The position numbers and the translations under genes were made by a program. From the NCBI GenBank assembly GCA_017471965.1, contig JAFURF010000079.1, positions 1-64,000 of the forward strand: 64,000 nt of DNA, read 5' to 3'. Source of the stretch: Bacteroidales bacterium (GTDB taxonomy: Bacteria > Bacteroidota > Bacteroidia > Bacteroidales > UBA932). The notes under the pieces were generated by a model that was not told where the DNA came from, ran no database searches, and worked only from the letters and a program-made list of their open reading frames with translations. Positions 1-8,939 of this stretch are shown here, piece by piece. How positions within the stretch are numbered: position 1 is the stretch's first letter; each line of letters starts with the position of its first letter.

Positions 1-55
1 ACCTGTAACCTTCTGATCCGTAGTCAGATGCTCTATTCAGTTGAGCTACGGAGCC
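1..55 (-). tRNA. tRNA-Arg (anticodon ACG), 3' part cut by window edge
   Basis: Read on the minus strand, the 5' acceptor strand GGCTCCG (plus 49-55) is followed by a D-arm (GCTC/GAGC) and an anticodon arm with stem TCTGA/TCAGA around the seven-base loop CTACGGA. The anticodon is therefore ACG, for arginine. The variable loop is entered, but the T-arm and the 3' acceptor strand lie outside the window, so the gene is partial. Confidence 0.93.
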
Positions 56-68
56 GTTGAGTTTATTA

Positions 69-446
69 TTACTCGTTGTCCTTAACGACAGCGACTTTCT
101 TCTCCTTGATGCGAGCCTTCTTACCAGAGAGTTCTCTGAGGTAGAAGATACGTGCGCGACGTACTTTACCAACCTTGTTGAGTTCGATAGACTCGATGAA
201 CGGTGACTCGAATGGGAAGATTCTCTCAACTCCAACACCACTTGCTACCTTGCGTACAGTGAATGTCCTTGTGTTTGCTGATGCTCCACGAAGTTGGATA
301 ACTGTTCCTCTGAACTTCTGAAGTCTCTCCTTGTCACCCTCCTTGATTCTGTATGTAACGGTGATTGTGTCACCGGCCTTGAAATCTGGGTATGAGGCTC
401 TTTTCTCGTTTGCGAATGCCTGCTCTACTACTTTAATAAGATCCAT
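69..446 (-). CDS. rplS: 50S ribosomal protein L19
   Basis: A 125-residue protein of the normal length for L19, a large-subunit protein at the 30S-50S interface. It shows the family blocks FKAGDTITV, then KFRGTVIQLRG, the VRKVASGVGVERIFPF core and the KVRRARIFYLR C-terminal segment, followed by a lysine-rich tail. The ATG at 446 is the natural start (MDLIKVVEQ). The gene lies 13 bases upstream of the tRNA-Arg gene on the same strand and has its own promoter at 525-555, so it is probably transcribed separately from grpE-dnaJ. Confidence 0.97.
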   Translation of the reverse strand: MDLIKVVEQAFANEKRASYPDFKAGDTITVTYRIKEGDKERLQKFRGTVIQLRGASANTRTFTVRKVASGVGVERIFPFESPFIESIELNKVGKVRRARIFYLRELSGKKARIKEKKVAVVKDNE

Positions 447-524
447 TTCTCTATTAAATTAAATTTTGTGGCAACATTGTGTCTTTTTCACCCAGCACAA
501 GAGGTTGCTTTGATTTTGGGATTG

Positions 525-555
525 CAAAGGTAGGAATAAAATTTAAAACTCCAAA
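525..555 (-). promoter_or_regulatory. rplS promoter, Bacteroidetes type
   Basis: On the minus strand TTTG (plus 552-555) is separated by exactly 19 bases from TACCTTTG (plus 525-532). This matches the Bacteroidetes primary sigma consensus TTTG-N19-TAnnTTTG. Transcription would begin near 518, leaving a leader of about 70 bases before rplS. Confidence 0.8.
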
Positions 556-588
556 CTTTTTTAAGAAATTTTTCTTCAAAATCCCGGT

Positions 589-1764
589 TTAGTCGAAAAG
601 ATCCTTTATTCTGTCGAAGAAACTCTTGTCTTCCTTGGTAGGATTAGGCTTGAATGCCTCCTTCTTGCGGAGAGATTCGATGATGGCCTTGTCTTCCTTG
701 TCAAGTTTTCGCGGCACCCATACTGCAATCTTTACGTAAAGGTCACCGGTACCGCCATATCCGTTCACGGTAGGGAGACCGCGGCCTCTGAGACGCATCA
801 CCTCTCCCGACTGTGTGCCCGGATCCACCTTCATCTTATATGTACCGTCAAGACAAGGGACTTCGACTTCTGCTCCGAGTATCGCATCCGGCATTGATAT
901 TACCTTAGTATAATAAAGGTTGTTGCCTTCGCGCTTGAGGTTCGGATGCTCCTGTTCTTCGATCACGACCAGGAGGTCTCCGTTGATGCCGTTGTTCTTT
1001 GCTGCATGGCCTTCTCCCTGCACAGTGAGTTGCATGCCTGCCTCCACGCCTGCAGGAATCTTGACCTTTATGGTCTCGCGTTTGCGCACAAGACCGGTAC
1101 CTGAGCATGAACGGCAAGGATTGCTGATGATCTTTCCTTCTCCTCCGCACTGCTGACAAGTAGAGTATGTCACAGTCTGTCCGAGGAAGGAGTTAACGAC
1201 CCTCTGTACCTGGCCTGTTCCGTTACATGCAGGGCATGTCTTGATGTCGGCACTGTTCCTGGCGCCCTTCCCACCGCATTCGCTACATGGTACACTCTTT
1301 TCTATGCTGACCTCCTTCTCTACTCCCTTGGCTATCTCTTCGAGAGTGAGTTTTACTCTTACGCGGATATCGCGTCCTCTGTAGACCCTCTGCTGGCGCT
1401 GTCCGCCGCGGCCTCCACCGAAACCTCCGAAGCCACCGAAACCTCCGCCGAAGCCACCTCCGAACGCACCTCCGAAGAGGTCGTTCAGGATGTCGTTGAG
1501 ATTTCCGAATCCGCCGCTGAAGTCCGGACCTGCACCTTCGACTCCCGCATGGCCGAACTGGTCATACTTGGCTTTCTTGTCGGCATCGCTCAATACGGAA
1601 TATGCCTCGGCAGCCTCCTTGAACTTTTCTTCCGCAGCCTTGTCGCCCGGATTCTTGTCAGGGTGGTATTTGACGGCCAGTTTCCTGTACGCCTTCTTTA
1701 TCTCGTCTGCCGATGCGTTCTTGTCAACGCCCAGCACCTCATAGTAATCTCTCTTGTTTGCCAT
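589..1764 (-). CDS. dnaJ: chaperone protein DnaJ
   Basis: A type I Hsp40 co-chaperone of 391 residues that stimulates the DnaK ATPase and delivers unfolded clients. The J domain carries the HPD motif at about residues 34-36. A Gly/Phe-rich linker runs from about 75 to 120. Four CxxCxGxG zinc-finger repeats ([32 protein letters not shown]) lie between residues 160 and 224, followed by the client-binding C-terminal domains. It is 52 bases downstream of grpE on the same strand, forming the usual grpE-dnaJ unit. Nothing is missing. Confidence 0.98.
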   Translation of the reverse strand: MANKRDYYEVLGVDKNASADEIKKAYRKLAVKYHPDKNPGDKAAEEKFKEAAEAYSVLSDADKKAKYDQFGHAGVEGAGPDFSGGFGNLNDILNDLFGGAFGGGFGGGFGGFGGFGGGRGGQRQQRVYRGRDIRVRVKLTLEEIAKGVEKEVSIEKSVPCSECGGKGARNSADIKTCPACNGTGQVQRVVNSFLGQTVTYSTCQQCGGEGKIISNPCRSCSGTGLVRKRETIKVKIPAGVEAGMQLTVQGEGHAAKNNGINGDLLVVIEEQEHPNLKREGNNLYYTKVISMPDAILGAEVEVPCLDGTYKMKVDPGTQSGEVMRLRGRGLPTVNGYGGTGDLYVKIAVWVPRKLDKEDKAIIESLRKKEAFKPNPTKEDKSFFDRIKDLFD

Positions 1765-1816
1765 ATCTGTTTACTTATTAAGGAATATAGGGAGACAGGT
1801 TTGAAACTGAGGCCGC

Positions 1817-2431
1817 TTATATTCCGACCACCACTTTCGCGAAACGGATCACCTTGCCGTTCAGGGTATATCCCGTCTGTACTACGTCGAAGACCTTGCC
1901 TTTCTGTTCCTCTTCCTGTACCGGGAACTGTGCCACAGCCTCATGGAGATCTGTATCGAAGGTCTGGTCCTTGGCTTCGATGACAGCAAGTCCTTTGCTC
2001 TTGAGGTATCCCATAAGTTTGCTGTATATCAGTTCTGTACCTTCCTTTGCCGCATTGCTGTCGTCAGAATCCTTCAGCACAGCAAGGGCTCTCTCGCAGT
2101 CGTCAAGTACAGGGAGCAGTCCTTTGATTGTGTCTGTCGATGCCATGCTGACCAGTTCCAGTTTTTCCTGCGATGTGCGTCTGCGGTAGTTGTCGAATTC
2201 CGCCATGAGCCTTATGTAGTCGTCCTTGTCTTTGGCCGTCTTGTTCTCCAGTTCCGCAACTTTCTTCTCCAGTTCCTCGATCTTCGCCTTGTCCTTACTG
2301 CCTTTCTTCAGGAAGCCCTTCTTATCTTCCTTCTGGTTTTCCTCCTTGACAGTCTCTGCCGCCGGTGTTTCCTGTACCGTTTCCTGAATTTCCTCCTGGA
2401 CTGTTGTGTCTTTCTGTGTATTTTCTGACAT
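1817..2431 (-). CDS. grpE: nucleotide exchange factor GrpE
   Basis: A 204-residue GrpE that releases ADP from DnaK. The N-terminal 60 residues are Glu/Gln/Lys-rich and disordered. They are followed by a long coiled coil with the family block LMAEFDNYRRRTSQEK, and the C-terminal beta domain ends in GYTLNGKVIRFAKVVVG, which matches the GrpE signature. The ATG at 2431 begins MSENTQKDT. The gene is first in a grpE-dnaJ pair. A leader of about 110 bases separates it from its probable promoter. Confidence 0.97.
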   Translation of the reverse strand: MSENTQKDTTVQEEIQETVQETPAAETVKEENQKEDKKGFLKKGSKDKAKIEELEKKVAELENKTAKDKDDYIRLMAEFDNYRRRTSQEKLELVSMASTDTIKGLLPVLDDCERALAVLKDSDDSNAAKEGTELIYSKLMGYLKSKGLAVIEAKDQTFDTDLHEAVAQFPVQEEEQKGKVFDVVQTGYTLNGKVIRFAKVVVGI

Positions 2432-2548
2432 ATTCCTTGACTTCCTTTATAGTTATCTTACCAAACAATAACGCGATTATTATCGCGATAGTGATGCTTA
2501 TCAACATTTTATGTGCTTTGAACGGGATTTGTCCTTCCAAAGCCGCCG

Positions 2549-2580
2549 CAAAGATAACAAATAATCTGCCATCCGGGAAA
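2549..2580 (-). promoter_or_regulatory. probable grpE-dnaJ promoter
   Basis: On the minus strand TATCTTTG (plus 2549-2556) is a perfect TAnnTTTG -7 box. A weaker -33 element TTTC (plus 2577-2580) lies 20 bases upstream. The leader between here and grpE contains a 6-bp hairpin CGCGAT-TATT-ATCGCG at 2472-2487. No CIRCE-type heat-shock operator was seen. Confidence 0.55.
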
Positions 2581-2597
2581 TGCTGACATTATGGCAG

Positions 2598-2625
2598 AAA
2601 AAAGGCTGACAGAATCCTGTCAGCC
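2598..2625 (-). terminator. intrinsic terminator after the MFS transporter gene
   Basis: A perfect 9-bp stem (GGCTGACAG/CTGTCAGCC, 2604-2612 and 2617-2625) with a four-base loop is followed on the minus strand by six T residues (plus A6 at 2598-2603). It lies 22 bases past the stop codon of the 2647-4116 gene and would insulate grpE from the kdgK transporter operon. Confidence 0.85.
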
Positions 2626-2646
2626 CCGCTATCGTGTCATATAAGG

Positions 2647-4116
2647 CTATTCCTCAATCTTCTTATACTTAGGTACAAGGGCCTTCATGATGCTCCATGC
2701 GATCAGGTATGCAACGGCGCATATGCAGAATACGATCATGTATCCAGCCTCTTTTCCTTCAAATCCCAGGAATGAGAAGGCTGCCCCTGCATTCTCGGAG
2801 TATGTGAACAGCCAGCCGGCGCCCTTGTTGATCAGGAACGATCCGACACCGCCTGCCATGCCCCCGATTCCTGTAATGGTGGCGATGGCAGATTTAGGGA
2901 ACATGTCACCTACTGTTGAAAAGAGGTTTGCCGACCATGCCTGATGTCCTGCTCCGGCAAGTCCGATGATGATTGCAGGCCACCATGCGGAATACTGTCC
3001 CATAGGTTGTGCGAACAAAGCAAGAAGAGGGAAGAAAGCGAAGATGAGCATGGCAAGCATGCGGCCGGAATAAGGATGCATCCCTTTCTTCTCGACAAAG
3101 AGTTTAGGCAGGTAGCCTCCGAATATGGAGATGACTGTGACTATGGCGTATAGGGTCACGATAAGTGCCATTCCCATTCCGGACGATGACTTGTATCCGA
3201 ACTGGTCAGAGAAGTATGCCGGTGCCCAGAAAAGGTAGAACCACCAGACTCCGTCTGTAAAGAACTTTCCTGCTATGAAAGACCATGTCTGCCTGTAGGT
3301 GAAGCACTTGAGGAAAGGTATGGACTTGGTTTCCTCTGCCGTTTCAGTCTGGGCAGGCTCGTCCTCATCCTGCTGGATGTAGGCGAGTTCGGCCTCATTT
3401 ACATATTTTGACTTCTGAGGCTTGTCGTACATGAACATCCAGAATCCCATCCATATGAAGCCGAGGGCTCCGATGATGATGAAGGCCATCTCCCAGCCTC
3501 CGCCTATGCCCTTGTCCTTGAAGAACTGGGCGAGAAGAGGAATGGTGGCAGGAGCGACAAGTGCTCCTACTGATGCTCCTGCGTTGAATATCGAAGTCGC
3601 GAAAGCACGGTCTTTCTTAGGGAAATATTCTGCGGTGGTCTTGATGGCTGCAGGGAAGTTGCCGGCTTCTCCAAGCGCCAGAATGGCGCGTGCCGCCAGG
3701 AAGAGCCAGACGCTTACAGATGCTATCGCCAATGCTGCTGCCGATCCTGTTTCTACCGCTGCCATTGCCGCAACTGACTCATAGCCCTCGATGTGCATTG
3801 TTGCCCAACCGCATGCTGCATGAATCACTGCACCGAATGACCATACTCCGATGGCCCAGAGGTATCCCTTCTTGGTTCCCATCCAATCCACGAACTTGCC
3901 GGCGAAGAGCATGCAGATCGCATAGATGATGGAGAAGAATGCTGTGATGGTACCATAGTCATTGTCGGTCCAGTGGAATTCAGGAGCGATGAAGTCCTTC
4001 CATGTAAGGGAGAGGACCTGACGGTCCATATAGTTGACGGTAGTTGCAACGAAGAGAAGCACCACCATCCACCAACGCCAGTTGGTCATCAGTTCTTTGC
4101 TTGTGTTATTCTTCAT
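2647..4116 (-). CDS. MFS hexuronate-type transporter (ACS family, ExuT-like)
   Basis: A 489-residue inner-membrane transporter with about 12 hydrophobic segments. The N-terminus NYMDRQVLS and the block LGEAGNFPAAIKTTAEYFPKK are typical of the anion:cation symporter branch of the MFS, which includes the hexuronate permease ExuT. A long insert (about 30 residues, GWATMHIEGYES onward) separates two early helices. It lies 12 bases downstream of kdgK on the same strand, which supports uptake of glucuronate, galacturonate or a related sugar acid. The exact substrate cannot be read from the sequence. Confidence 0.85.
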   Translation of the reverse strand: MKNNTSKELMTNWRWWMVVLLFVATTVNYMDRQVLSLTWKDFIAPEFHWTDNDYGTITAFFSIIYAICMLFAGKFVDWMGTKKGYLWAIGVWSFGAVIHAACGWATMHIEGYESVAAMAAVETGSAAALAIASVSVWLFLAARAILALGEAGNFPAAIKTTAEYFPKKDRAFATSIFNAGASVGALVAPATIPLLAQFFKDKGIGGGWEMAFIIIGALGFIWMGFWMFMYDKPQKSKYVNEAELAYIQQDEDEPAQTETAEETKSIPFLKCFTYRQTWSFIAGKFFTDGVWWFYLFWAPAYFSDQFGYKSSSGMGMALIVTLYAIVTVISIFGGYLPKLFVEKKGMHPYSGRMLAMLIFAFFPLLALFAQPMGQYSAWWPAIIIGLAGAGHQAWSANLFSTVGDMFPKSAIATITGIGGMAGGVGSFLINKGAGWLFTYSENAGAAFSFLGFEGKEAGYMIVFCICAVAYLIAWSIMKALVPKYKKIEE

Positions 4117-4128
4117 GTCTGATATGGT

Positions 4129-5169
4129 TTATCTTGATACACGTCCTGAACCGTCACCCTTCATGAGGTTCTCCACCTCTGCCACGGTCACCTGATTGTA
4201 GTCGCCGAAGATGGTATGCTTCAGACATGATGCAGCAACGGCGAAGTTGAGGGCCTTCTGGTCGTCGTCGGTATAGGTCAGGAGACCGTAGATGAGTCCT
4301 CCCATGAACGAGTCACCGCCGCCTACTCGGTCGACGATATGGGTGATGTCGTATCTAGGTGACTGATAAAGGGTTCCGTTGCTATATAGTACGCCGCCCC
4401 ATGTGTTGTGATTTGCGTTGATGGAGCCGCGGAGGGTGATGATCACCTTCTTTGCACGCGGGAACTTCGCCATGAGTTGGGTGCATACGCTCTCGAATTC
4501 GGCAGCGTTGACTTCGCCCTTTGTAGCAGTGACGTCGAATCCTTCAGGCTTGATGCCGAACACCTTTTCTGCGTCTTCCTCATTGCCGAGTATGACGTCG
4601 CAGCCTGCAACGAGTTCAGGCATGACTTCCGATGCTGTCTTGCCGTATTTCCAGAGGTTCTTGCGGTAGTTGAGGTCGCATGAGACCGTCACGCCCAGTC
4701 TGTTGGCTGCCTTGATCGCTTCAAGGCATACGTCTGCGGCACCCTGGCTTATGGCAGGAGTGATGCCTGTCCAGTGGAACCAGTCAGCGCCTTCGAATAC
4801 CTTCTCCCAGTCGATCATTCCCTTCTCGATCTGTGCTATGGAAGAATAGGCACGGTCATAAACCACCTTGCTCGGGCGAGCCACTGCGCCTGTCTCAAGG
4901 AAGTAGATGCCGAGGCGGTCACCTCCGAATACGCAGTGCTTGGTACCTACTCCGTAACTGTGGAGGTCCTTGATGCAACTCTGAGCGATGTCGTTCTTAG
5001 GGAATCTTGTCACGAATTCCGTTTCGATTCCGTAGTTGGCAAGTGATACGGCGACATTGGCCTCACCGCCGCCGAAAGTGGCCTCGAACTGCTTGGCCTG
5101 TGAAAATCTGAGATAGCCAGGAGTCGAAAGCCTGAGCATGATCTCTCCGAATGTGATAACTTTTGGCAT
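4129..5169 (-). CDS. kdgK: 2-keto-3-deoxygluconate kinase (PfkB family)
   Basis: This cytosolic kinase phosphorylates 2-keto-3-deoxygluconate to KDPG, the last activation step of hexuronate breakdown before the KDPG aldolase. The 346-residue product begins MPKVITFGEIMLRLSTPGYL, the usual KdgK start. PfkB signature 1 (GGGEANVA) is at about residue 33 and the C-terminal signature GGGDSFMGG at about 283, with Asp286 as the expected catalytic base. I chose the ATG at 5169 rather than an upstream in-frame start because conservation begins there. It is the first gene of the kdgK-transporter operon. Confidence 0.9.
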   Translation of the reverse strand: MPKVITFGEIMLRLSTPGYLRFSQAKQFEATFGGGEANVAVSLANYGIETEFVTRFPKNDIAQSCIKDLHSYGVGTKHCVFGGDRLGIYFLETGAVARPSKVVYDRAYSSIAQIEKGMIDWEKVFEGADWFHWTGITPAISQGAADVCLEAIKAANRLGVTVSCDLNYRKNLWKYGKTASEVMPELVAGCDVILGNEEDAEKVFGIKPEGFDVTATKGEVNAAEFESVCTQLMAKFPRAKKVIITLRGSINANHNTWGGVLYSNGTLYQSPRYDITHIVDRVGGGDSFMGGLIYGLLTYTDDDQKALNFAVAASCLKHTIFGDYNQVTVAEVENLMKGDGSGRVSR

Positions 5170-5319
5170 TTTCTTATCGTTTAGTTGTTTATATGCATAT
5201 AATTTAGCGTACAAAAATAGTGATTATTTCGAAAAATCCGTGACCGTACACGGAAAAATTCGGATATTTGTTTATCCTGATATTTTTTATGATATTTGTA
5301 TGCTCTAAATAAAACGCTT
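5170..5319. promoter_or_regulatory. divergent control region kdgK / LacI regulator 1
   Basis: For the kdgK direction TATTTTTG (plus 5212-5219, read on minus) fits the TAnnTTTG -7 box, although no good -33 element is seen. An imperfect palindrome CCGTGACCGTACACGG at 5238-5253 overlaps the expected -33 position. On the minus strand it contains GTGTACG, the same half site found in the perfect operators at 12053 and 23785. For LacI 1 no convincing -7 box was found; gatatttg at 5291-5298 is degenerate. Confidence 0.45.
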
Positions 5320-6378
5320 ATGGCAGGCAAAGACAACAGAGTCACGATAAACGATGTGGCAAAGATGGCAGGCGTGTCTAAAGGCACGGTGGACCGTGTC
5401 TTGCACGACAGGGGAGAGGTGTCTCCGAAAAGCAGGGAAAAGGTACTCAAGGTCATTGAAGAACTGGGCTACAAGCCTAATTTCTATGCATCCATACTGG
5501 CATCCCAGAAGAAGCATAGGATCGTATGTGTCATCCCGGAATATGTTTCCGGTGATTTCTGGTCTCTGACGGCAAGGGGAGTGGAAGAATCGGCCGAAAC
5601 ATCTTCAAGATTCGGTGTGACTGTGGAGGTGGTCACATATGACCAGTATGATGTGGAGTCATTCCGTCATGTCTGCAACCGAGTCCTTGCCGATCTCCCT
5701 TCCGGAGTGGTGGTGGCTCCTATGTTCAGGGTTGAGACGTTGAATTTCGTGAAGAAACTGGATGCTTCCGGCGTACCTTATGTGTATATAGACTCAAAAC
5801 TTGAAGACGACAGTTATTTTGCCTATTTCGGCATGCCTATGTTCCAGAGCGGATATCTTTGCGCCGATATCATGGCTGACGGGAGAAGCCTTGAAAAGAT
5901 ATTGGTGGTGCGTATCGAAAGGGACAAGATGGGCTATTCCGACCCTACAGTGGCAAGAAGGACCGGATTCATGGAATATATGGCGGAACATTGTCCCGGT
6001 ACTGATATCGTCAATGTCTTCATAGATCCCAAGAATCCTGATGATGTCAGAAGGAAACTGGACGAGGCTTTTGCCGGCCCTTCGGAAAATATGGGTGTCG
6101 TGATGTTCAATTCAAGAATTCATCTTGTTGCGGAGTATATCAGGGAACGTGCTTTCAAAGGCGTGCGTGTGGTAGGTTTCGATGCTCTGGAAAAGAACCT
6201 CGATGCCCTTCGCAGCGGACATGTGCAGATGCTCATAGCGCAGCATTCCGACCGTCAGGCAGCAATGGCGGTAAATGCACTTGTCGACAATCTGATCCAT
6301 GGCGAGCCCGTCCACAAGAAGGACAACTACACGCAGATGGATATCCTCAACAGGTACAATTGCGACTACTATATGTAA
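5320..6378 (+). CDS. LacI-family transcriptional regulator 1
   Basis: A 352-residue repressor-type protein. The N-terminal helix-turn-helix (TINDVAKMAGVSKGTVDRVL, residues about 8-27) is followed by the hinge region and a periplasmic-binding-protein-like sugar sensor domain. The recognition helix GTVDRV is shared with regulator 3 (22592-23650) and differs from regulator 2, suggesting that 1 and 3 see related operators. The ATG at 5320 is preferred over an upstream TTG because the HTH begins right after it. It is divergent from kdgK and 24 bases upstream of the GH30 gene, with which it is probably co-transcribed. The effector is unknown. Confidence 0.88.
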   Translation: MAGKDNRVTINDVAKMAGVSKGTVDRVLHDRGEVSPKSREKVLKVIEELGYKPNFYASILASQKKHRIVCVIPEYVSGDFWSLTARGVEESAETSSRFGVTVEVVTYDQYDVESFRHVCNRVLADLPSGVVVAPMFRVETLNFVKKLDASGVPYVYIDSKLEDDSYFAYFGMPMFQSGYLCADIMADGRSLEKILVVRIERDKMGYSDPTVARRTGFMEYMAEHCPGTDIVNVFIDPKNPDDVRRKLDEAFAGPSENMGVVMFNSRIHLVAEYIRERAFKGVRVVGFDALEKNLDALRSGHVQMLIAQHSDRQAAMAVNALVDNLIHGEPVHKKDNYTQMDILNRYNCDYYM

Positions 6379-6402
6379 ATTTATGTCAAACTTAAATACA
6401 CT

Positions 6403-7785
6403 ATGAGAAAGATTTTATTGATGATCGCTATGCTCGCAATGACAGCGGCATGCAATGATGTTTCTGTGGAGTGGGTTTCTTCCACTTATGAATCACCTTG
6501 GCAGGTAATGACCGTATCATCCGGAACAGATTCAGAAAAAGTGATTGAAATCGATACAGGAAAGACTCTGCATGAGATCGAAGGTTTCGGTACCTGCTTC
6601 AACGAACTTGGATGGGCATCGCTTTCAGATCTGACCCCGGAAGAGAGGAACGGCATACTTAATGAACTTTTTACCCCTGCCGGAGCAAACTTCACCCTTG
6701 CCAGGATGCCGATAGCGGCAAACGACTTCAGTCTGGATTATTATTCGTATGCTCCTGTGGCAGAGGATTTTGAACTGAAAAGTTTCAGCGTCGCCCATGA
6801 TGAAGACTATCTGATTCCGTTCATCAAGGCCGCCCAGGAGATAAATCCTGACCTGAAGATCTGGGCTTCTCCATGGTGCCCGCCTTCATGGATGAAGGTC
6901 AACAGGCATTATGCGAATGCCGCATCATGCGGAAACGGTCTGGCAGAGGACAAGCAGATCCCTGAAGGAGTGGATGCTTTCATTCTGGATGAAAGATATC
7001 TCGACTGCTATGCGCGTTACTTCGGCATGTTCATAGATGCATATAGGACATACGGAATCGACATCCATATGGTGATGCCTCAGAACGAGCCTAACTCCGA
7101 CCAGTGTTATCCTGCCTGCACCTGGACCCCTTTCGGTCTTGCGCAATTTATAAAGCATCTTGGCCCTGAGATGGACAAGCGTGATGTGGAGGTGTATCTC
7201 GGTACGATGGAAAGGGCAGACCCGGAACTTTGGGAATACATCCTCAAGGACCCGGAAGCAAGCAGGTATATCAAAGGACTGGGATTCCAATGGGCTGGAA
7301 AGGACGCTCTTCCTGTACTGCATGAGAGATATCCGGATCTTCCATGCTATCAGACAGAGCAGGAATGCGGAGACGGACAGAATGACTGGAATGGTACAAT
7401 GCATTCATGGGATCTCATGCTTCACTACCTCAAGAACGGCGTGCAGGGCTATCTCTATTGGAATACCTCGCTTCATGAAGGCGGAATCAGTACCTGGGGA
7501 TGGCGTCAGAACTCTCTGGTGGTCGTGAACAAGGAAGACAAGACCTTCAGATATACTCCGGAATATTATCTTATGAAGCATTTCAGCCATTATGTCCTCC
7601 CGGGCGCCAAGGTTCTTGACCTCGGAACAGAACAGGATGTCATTGCGTTCGTTAATCCTGACGGAAGCGTAATCGTCAATGTAGTTAACCGTGGTGATGA
7701 ACAGTCAGTCGCAATAAAGGTTGACGGCCGTTCGGCAGAGGTGACTCTTCCTGCAGGTTCAATCAATACCTTCAGGTTCATGTAA
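6403..7785 (+). CDS. GH30 glycoside hydrolase, lipoprotein
   Basis: A 460-residue secreted enzyme. The signal peptide ends in a lipobox with Cys17 (AMTAAC), so it is anchored in the outer or inner membrane. The clan GH-A barrel shows MPQNEPN, with acid/base Glu229, and YQTEQECG, with probable nucleophile Glu319. A beta-sandwich tail follows. The opening IEGFGTCFNELGW is typical of GH30 beta-glucosylceramidase and beta-1,6-glucanase enzymes. It follows LacI 1 by 24 bases. Its 3' end overlaps the convergent LacI 2 gene by 27 bases. The linkage cleaved is not determined; beta-glucan or beta-xyloside activities are both possible in the family. Confidence 0.88.
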   Translation: MRKILLMIAMLAMTAACNDVSVEWVSSTYESPWQVMTVSSGTDSEKVIEIDTGKTLHEIEGFGTCFNELGWASLSDLTPEERNGILNELFTPAGANFTLARMPIAANDFSLDYYSYAPVAEDFELKSFSVAHDEDYLIPFIKAAQEINPDLKIWASPWCPPSWMKVNRHYANAASCGNGLAEDKQIPEGVDAFILDERYLDCYARYFGMFIDAYRTYGIDIHMVMPQNEPNSDQCYPACTWTPFGLAQFIKHLGPEMDKRDVEVYLGTMERADPELWEYILKDPEASRYIKGLGFQWAGKDALPVLHERYPDLPCYQTEQECGDGQNDWNGTMHSWDLMLHYLKNGVQGYLYWNTSLHEGGISTWGWRQNSLVVVNKEDKTFRYTPEYYLMKHFSHYVLPGAKVLDLGTEQDVIAFVNPDGSVIVNVVNRGDEQSVAIKVDGRSAEVTLPAGSINTFRFM

Positions 7786-8787
7786 TGTCAGGGATGCAAC
7801 GGAATCCTTGATTGTCAGGTAGGTGGAAAGTTCCAACTGCGGGGATAGCGTGTCTCCGCAGTCGTTGATCTTTTCCATCATCACTTTGACGGCAAGTCTT
7901 CCCATTTCATCTGTCTGCTGGCCGACCCTTGTTATTTGTGGAGTCAGGTGGTCCAGGTAGAAGTTATCGTCGAAACACATGACCGATATGTCTTCGGGAA
8001 TTCTGAGTGACGTCTCCTTTATGGCCCGTATTGCTCCAAGGCAGATTGTGTTGCTCAGTCCGAAGATTGCTGTAGGACGCTCTTTGCTCTGGAGCAGGAG
8101 TTTTGTTTCCGTATACCCGTTTTCCATTGAAAATGCGTTCCCGACCACTCTGGCTTCATATCCGGCTGCATCCATTGCCTTGTGAAAGCCGCTTACTCTC
8201 TTTCTGTTAGGAACTGAGTCTGTCTCTCCTTGAATGCATACGATCTTTCTGTGCCCGGATCTGATCAGAAGGTTGGTACCATCCAGGGCTCCTTTGAAAT
8301 TGTTACTTGTGACATATGGTAATCTGCAGTCCTCGTAGTATCTGTCAATCAGGACTACGGGGACGAATTTTTTGTCTATCTGTTCCAGAAAACACGCGTT
8401 CTTTCCGCATGGGGCGATTATGATTCCGTCGACCACTTTCCTTGCCAGCAGGTTTTCCAGGATTTCCTTCTGTCGGTTTTCAGATTCTTCGCAGTCAAGA
8501 AGTATTGTGGTGTATCCGTTTTTCTGCCCCTCCTTGATCACGCTGCTTGCCATATCTGCGAAATAGGCATTGGCAACAGAGGGCAGCACGAGCGCCAGAG
8601 TTCTTGAGTTTCTTTTACGCATGGCCTGTCCGATACCGCTCAGGTCGTATCCAAGGCGTTGTGCTTCCTCAATGATTTTCTGCTGTGTGCCTGCGCTGAT
8701 GCGGAATTCGTCACCCTTGCCGTTTATCACACGTGATACTACAGTCAGAGAGATTCCGAGATTGTCTGATATGTCCTTAAGTTTCAT
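7759..8787 (-). CDS. LacI-family transcriptional regulator 2
   Basis: A 342-residue regulator with an N-terminal HTH (LKDISDNLGISLTVVSRVIN) in which the recognition helix is the common VVSRV type, unlike regulators 1 and 3. The sensor domain carries typical blocks such as TLALVLPSVANAYFADM and VMCFDD. I start at the ATG 8787, not at the upstream TTG at 8808. It is divergent from the GH88-ribokinase-permease operon, so it probably controls that operon and itself. Palindromes at 8801-8808 and 8820-8831 lie at its own promoter. It overlaps the GH30 gene tail to tail by 27 bases. Confidence 0.87.
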   Translation of the reverse strand: MKLKDISDNLGISLTVVSRVINGKGDEFRISAGTQQKIIEEAQRLGYDLSGIGQAMRKRNSRTLALVLPSVANAYFADMASSVIKEGQKNGYTTILLDCEESENRQKEILENLLARKVVDGIIIAPCGKNACFLEQIDKKFVPVVLIDRYYEDCRLPYVTSNNFKGALDGTNLLIRSGHRKIVCIQGETDSVPNRKRVSGFHKAMDAAGYEARVVGNAFSMENGYTETKLLLQSKERPTAIFGLSNTICLGAIRAIKETSLRIPEDISVMCFDDNFYLDHLTPQITRVGQQTDEMGRLAVKVMMEKINDCGDTLSPQLELSTYLTIKDSVASLTLHEPEGID

Positions 8788-8800
8788 GGTCTGTGCGTGC

Positions 8801-8835
8801 TTGCGCAATTTGCGGTGTGTTTGTGCACAAATATA
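8801..8835 (-). promoter_or_regulatory. LacI 2 promoter with two palindromic operator candidates
   Basis: On the minus strand TATATTTG (plus 8828-8835) is a perfect -7 box for LacI 2. It overlaps the 12-bp perfect palindrome TTTGTGCACAAA at 8820-8831. A second palindrome TTGCGCAA lies at 8801-8808, downstream of the start site. The arrangement suggests autorepression. Confidence 0.55.
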
Positions 8836-8894
8836 GTGAAAAGAATGATATTTAAAAGGTAACCTTCTGCATGAATAAAAATAAACAAGATAAC

Positions 8895-8927
8895 TTTGGC
8901 TGAAAATATCAGGTTTCAGTATCTTTC
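8895..8927 (+). promoter_or_regulatory. candidate promoter of the GH88 operon
   Basis: TTTG at 8895-8898 is followed after 21 bases by TATCTTTC (8920-8927), one mismatch from TAnnTTTG. The start codon is only 12 bases past the -7 box, so the leader would be very short. Confidence 0.4.
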
Positions 8928-8939
8928 AATATTATCAGA

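Noticed and set aside
2472..2487. CGCGAT-TATT-ATCGCG hairpin as a CIRCE-type heat-shock operator
   Set aside because: It does not match the CIRCE half site TTAGCACTC and is short; recorded only as a leader hairpin.
5170..5214. Longer N-terminus for KdgK beginning MYAKLYAYKQ
   Set aside because: It runs across the -7 box region and is not part of the conserved KdgK start MPKVITFGEIMLRL.
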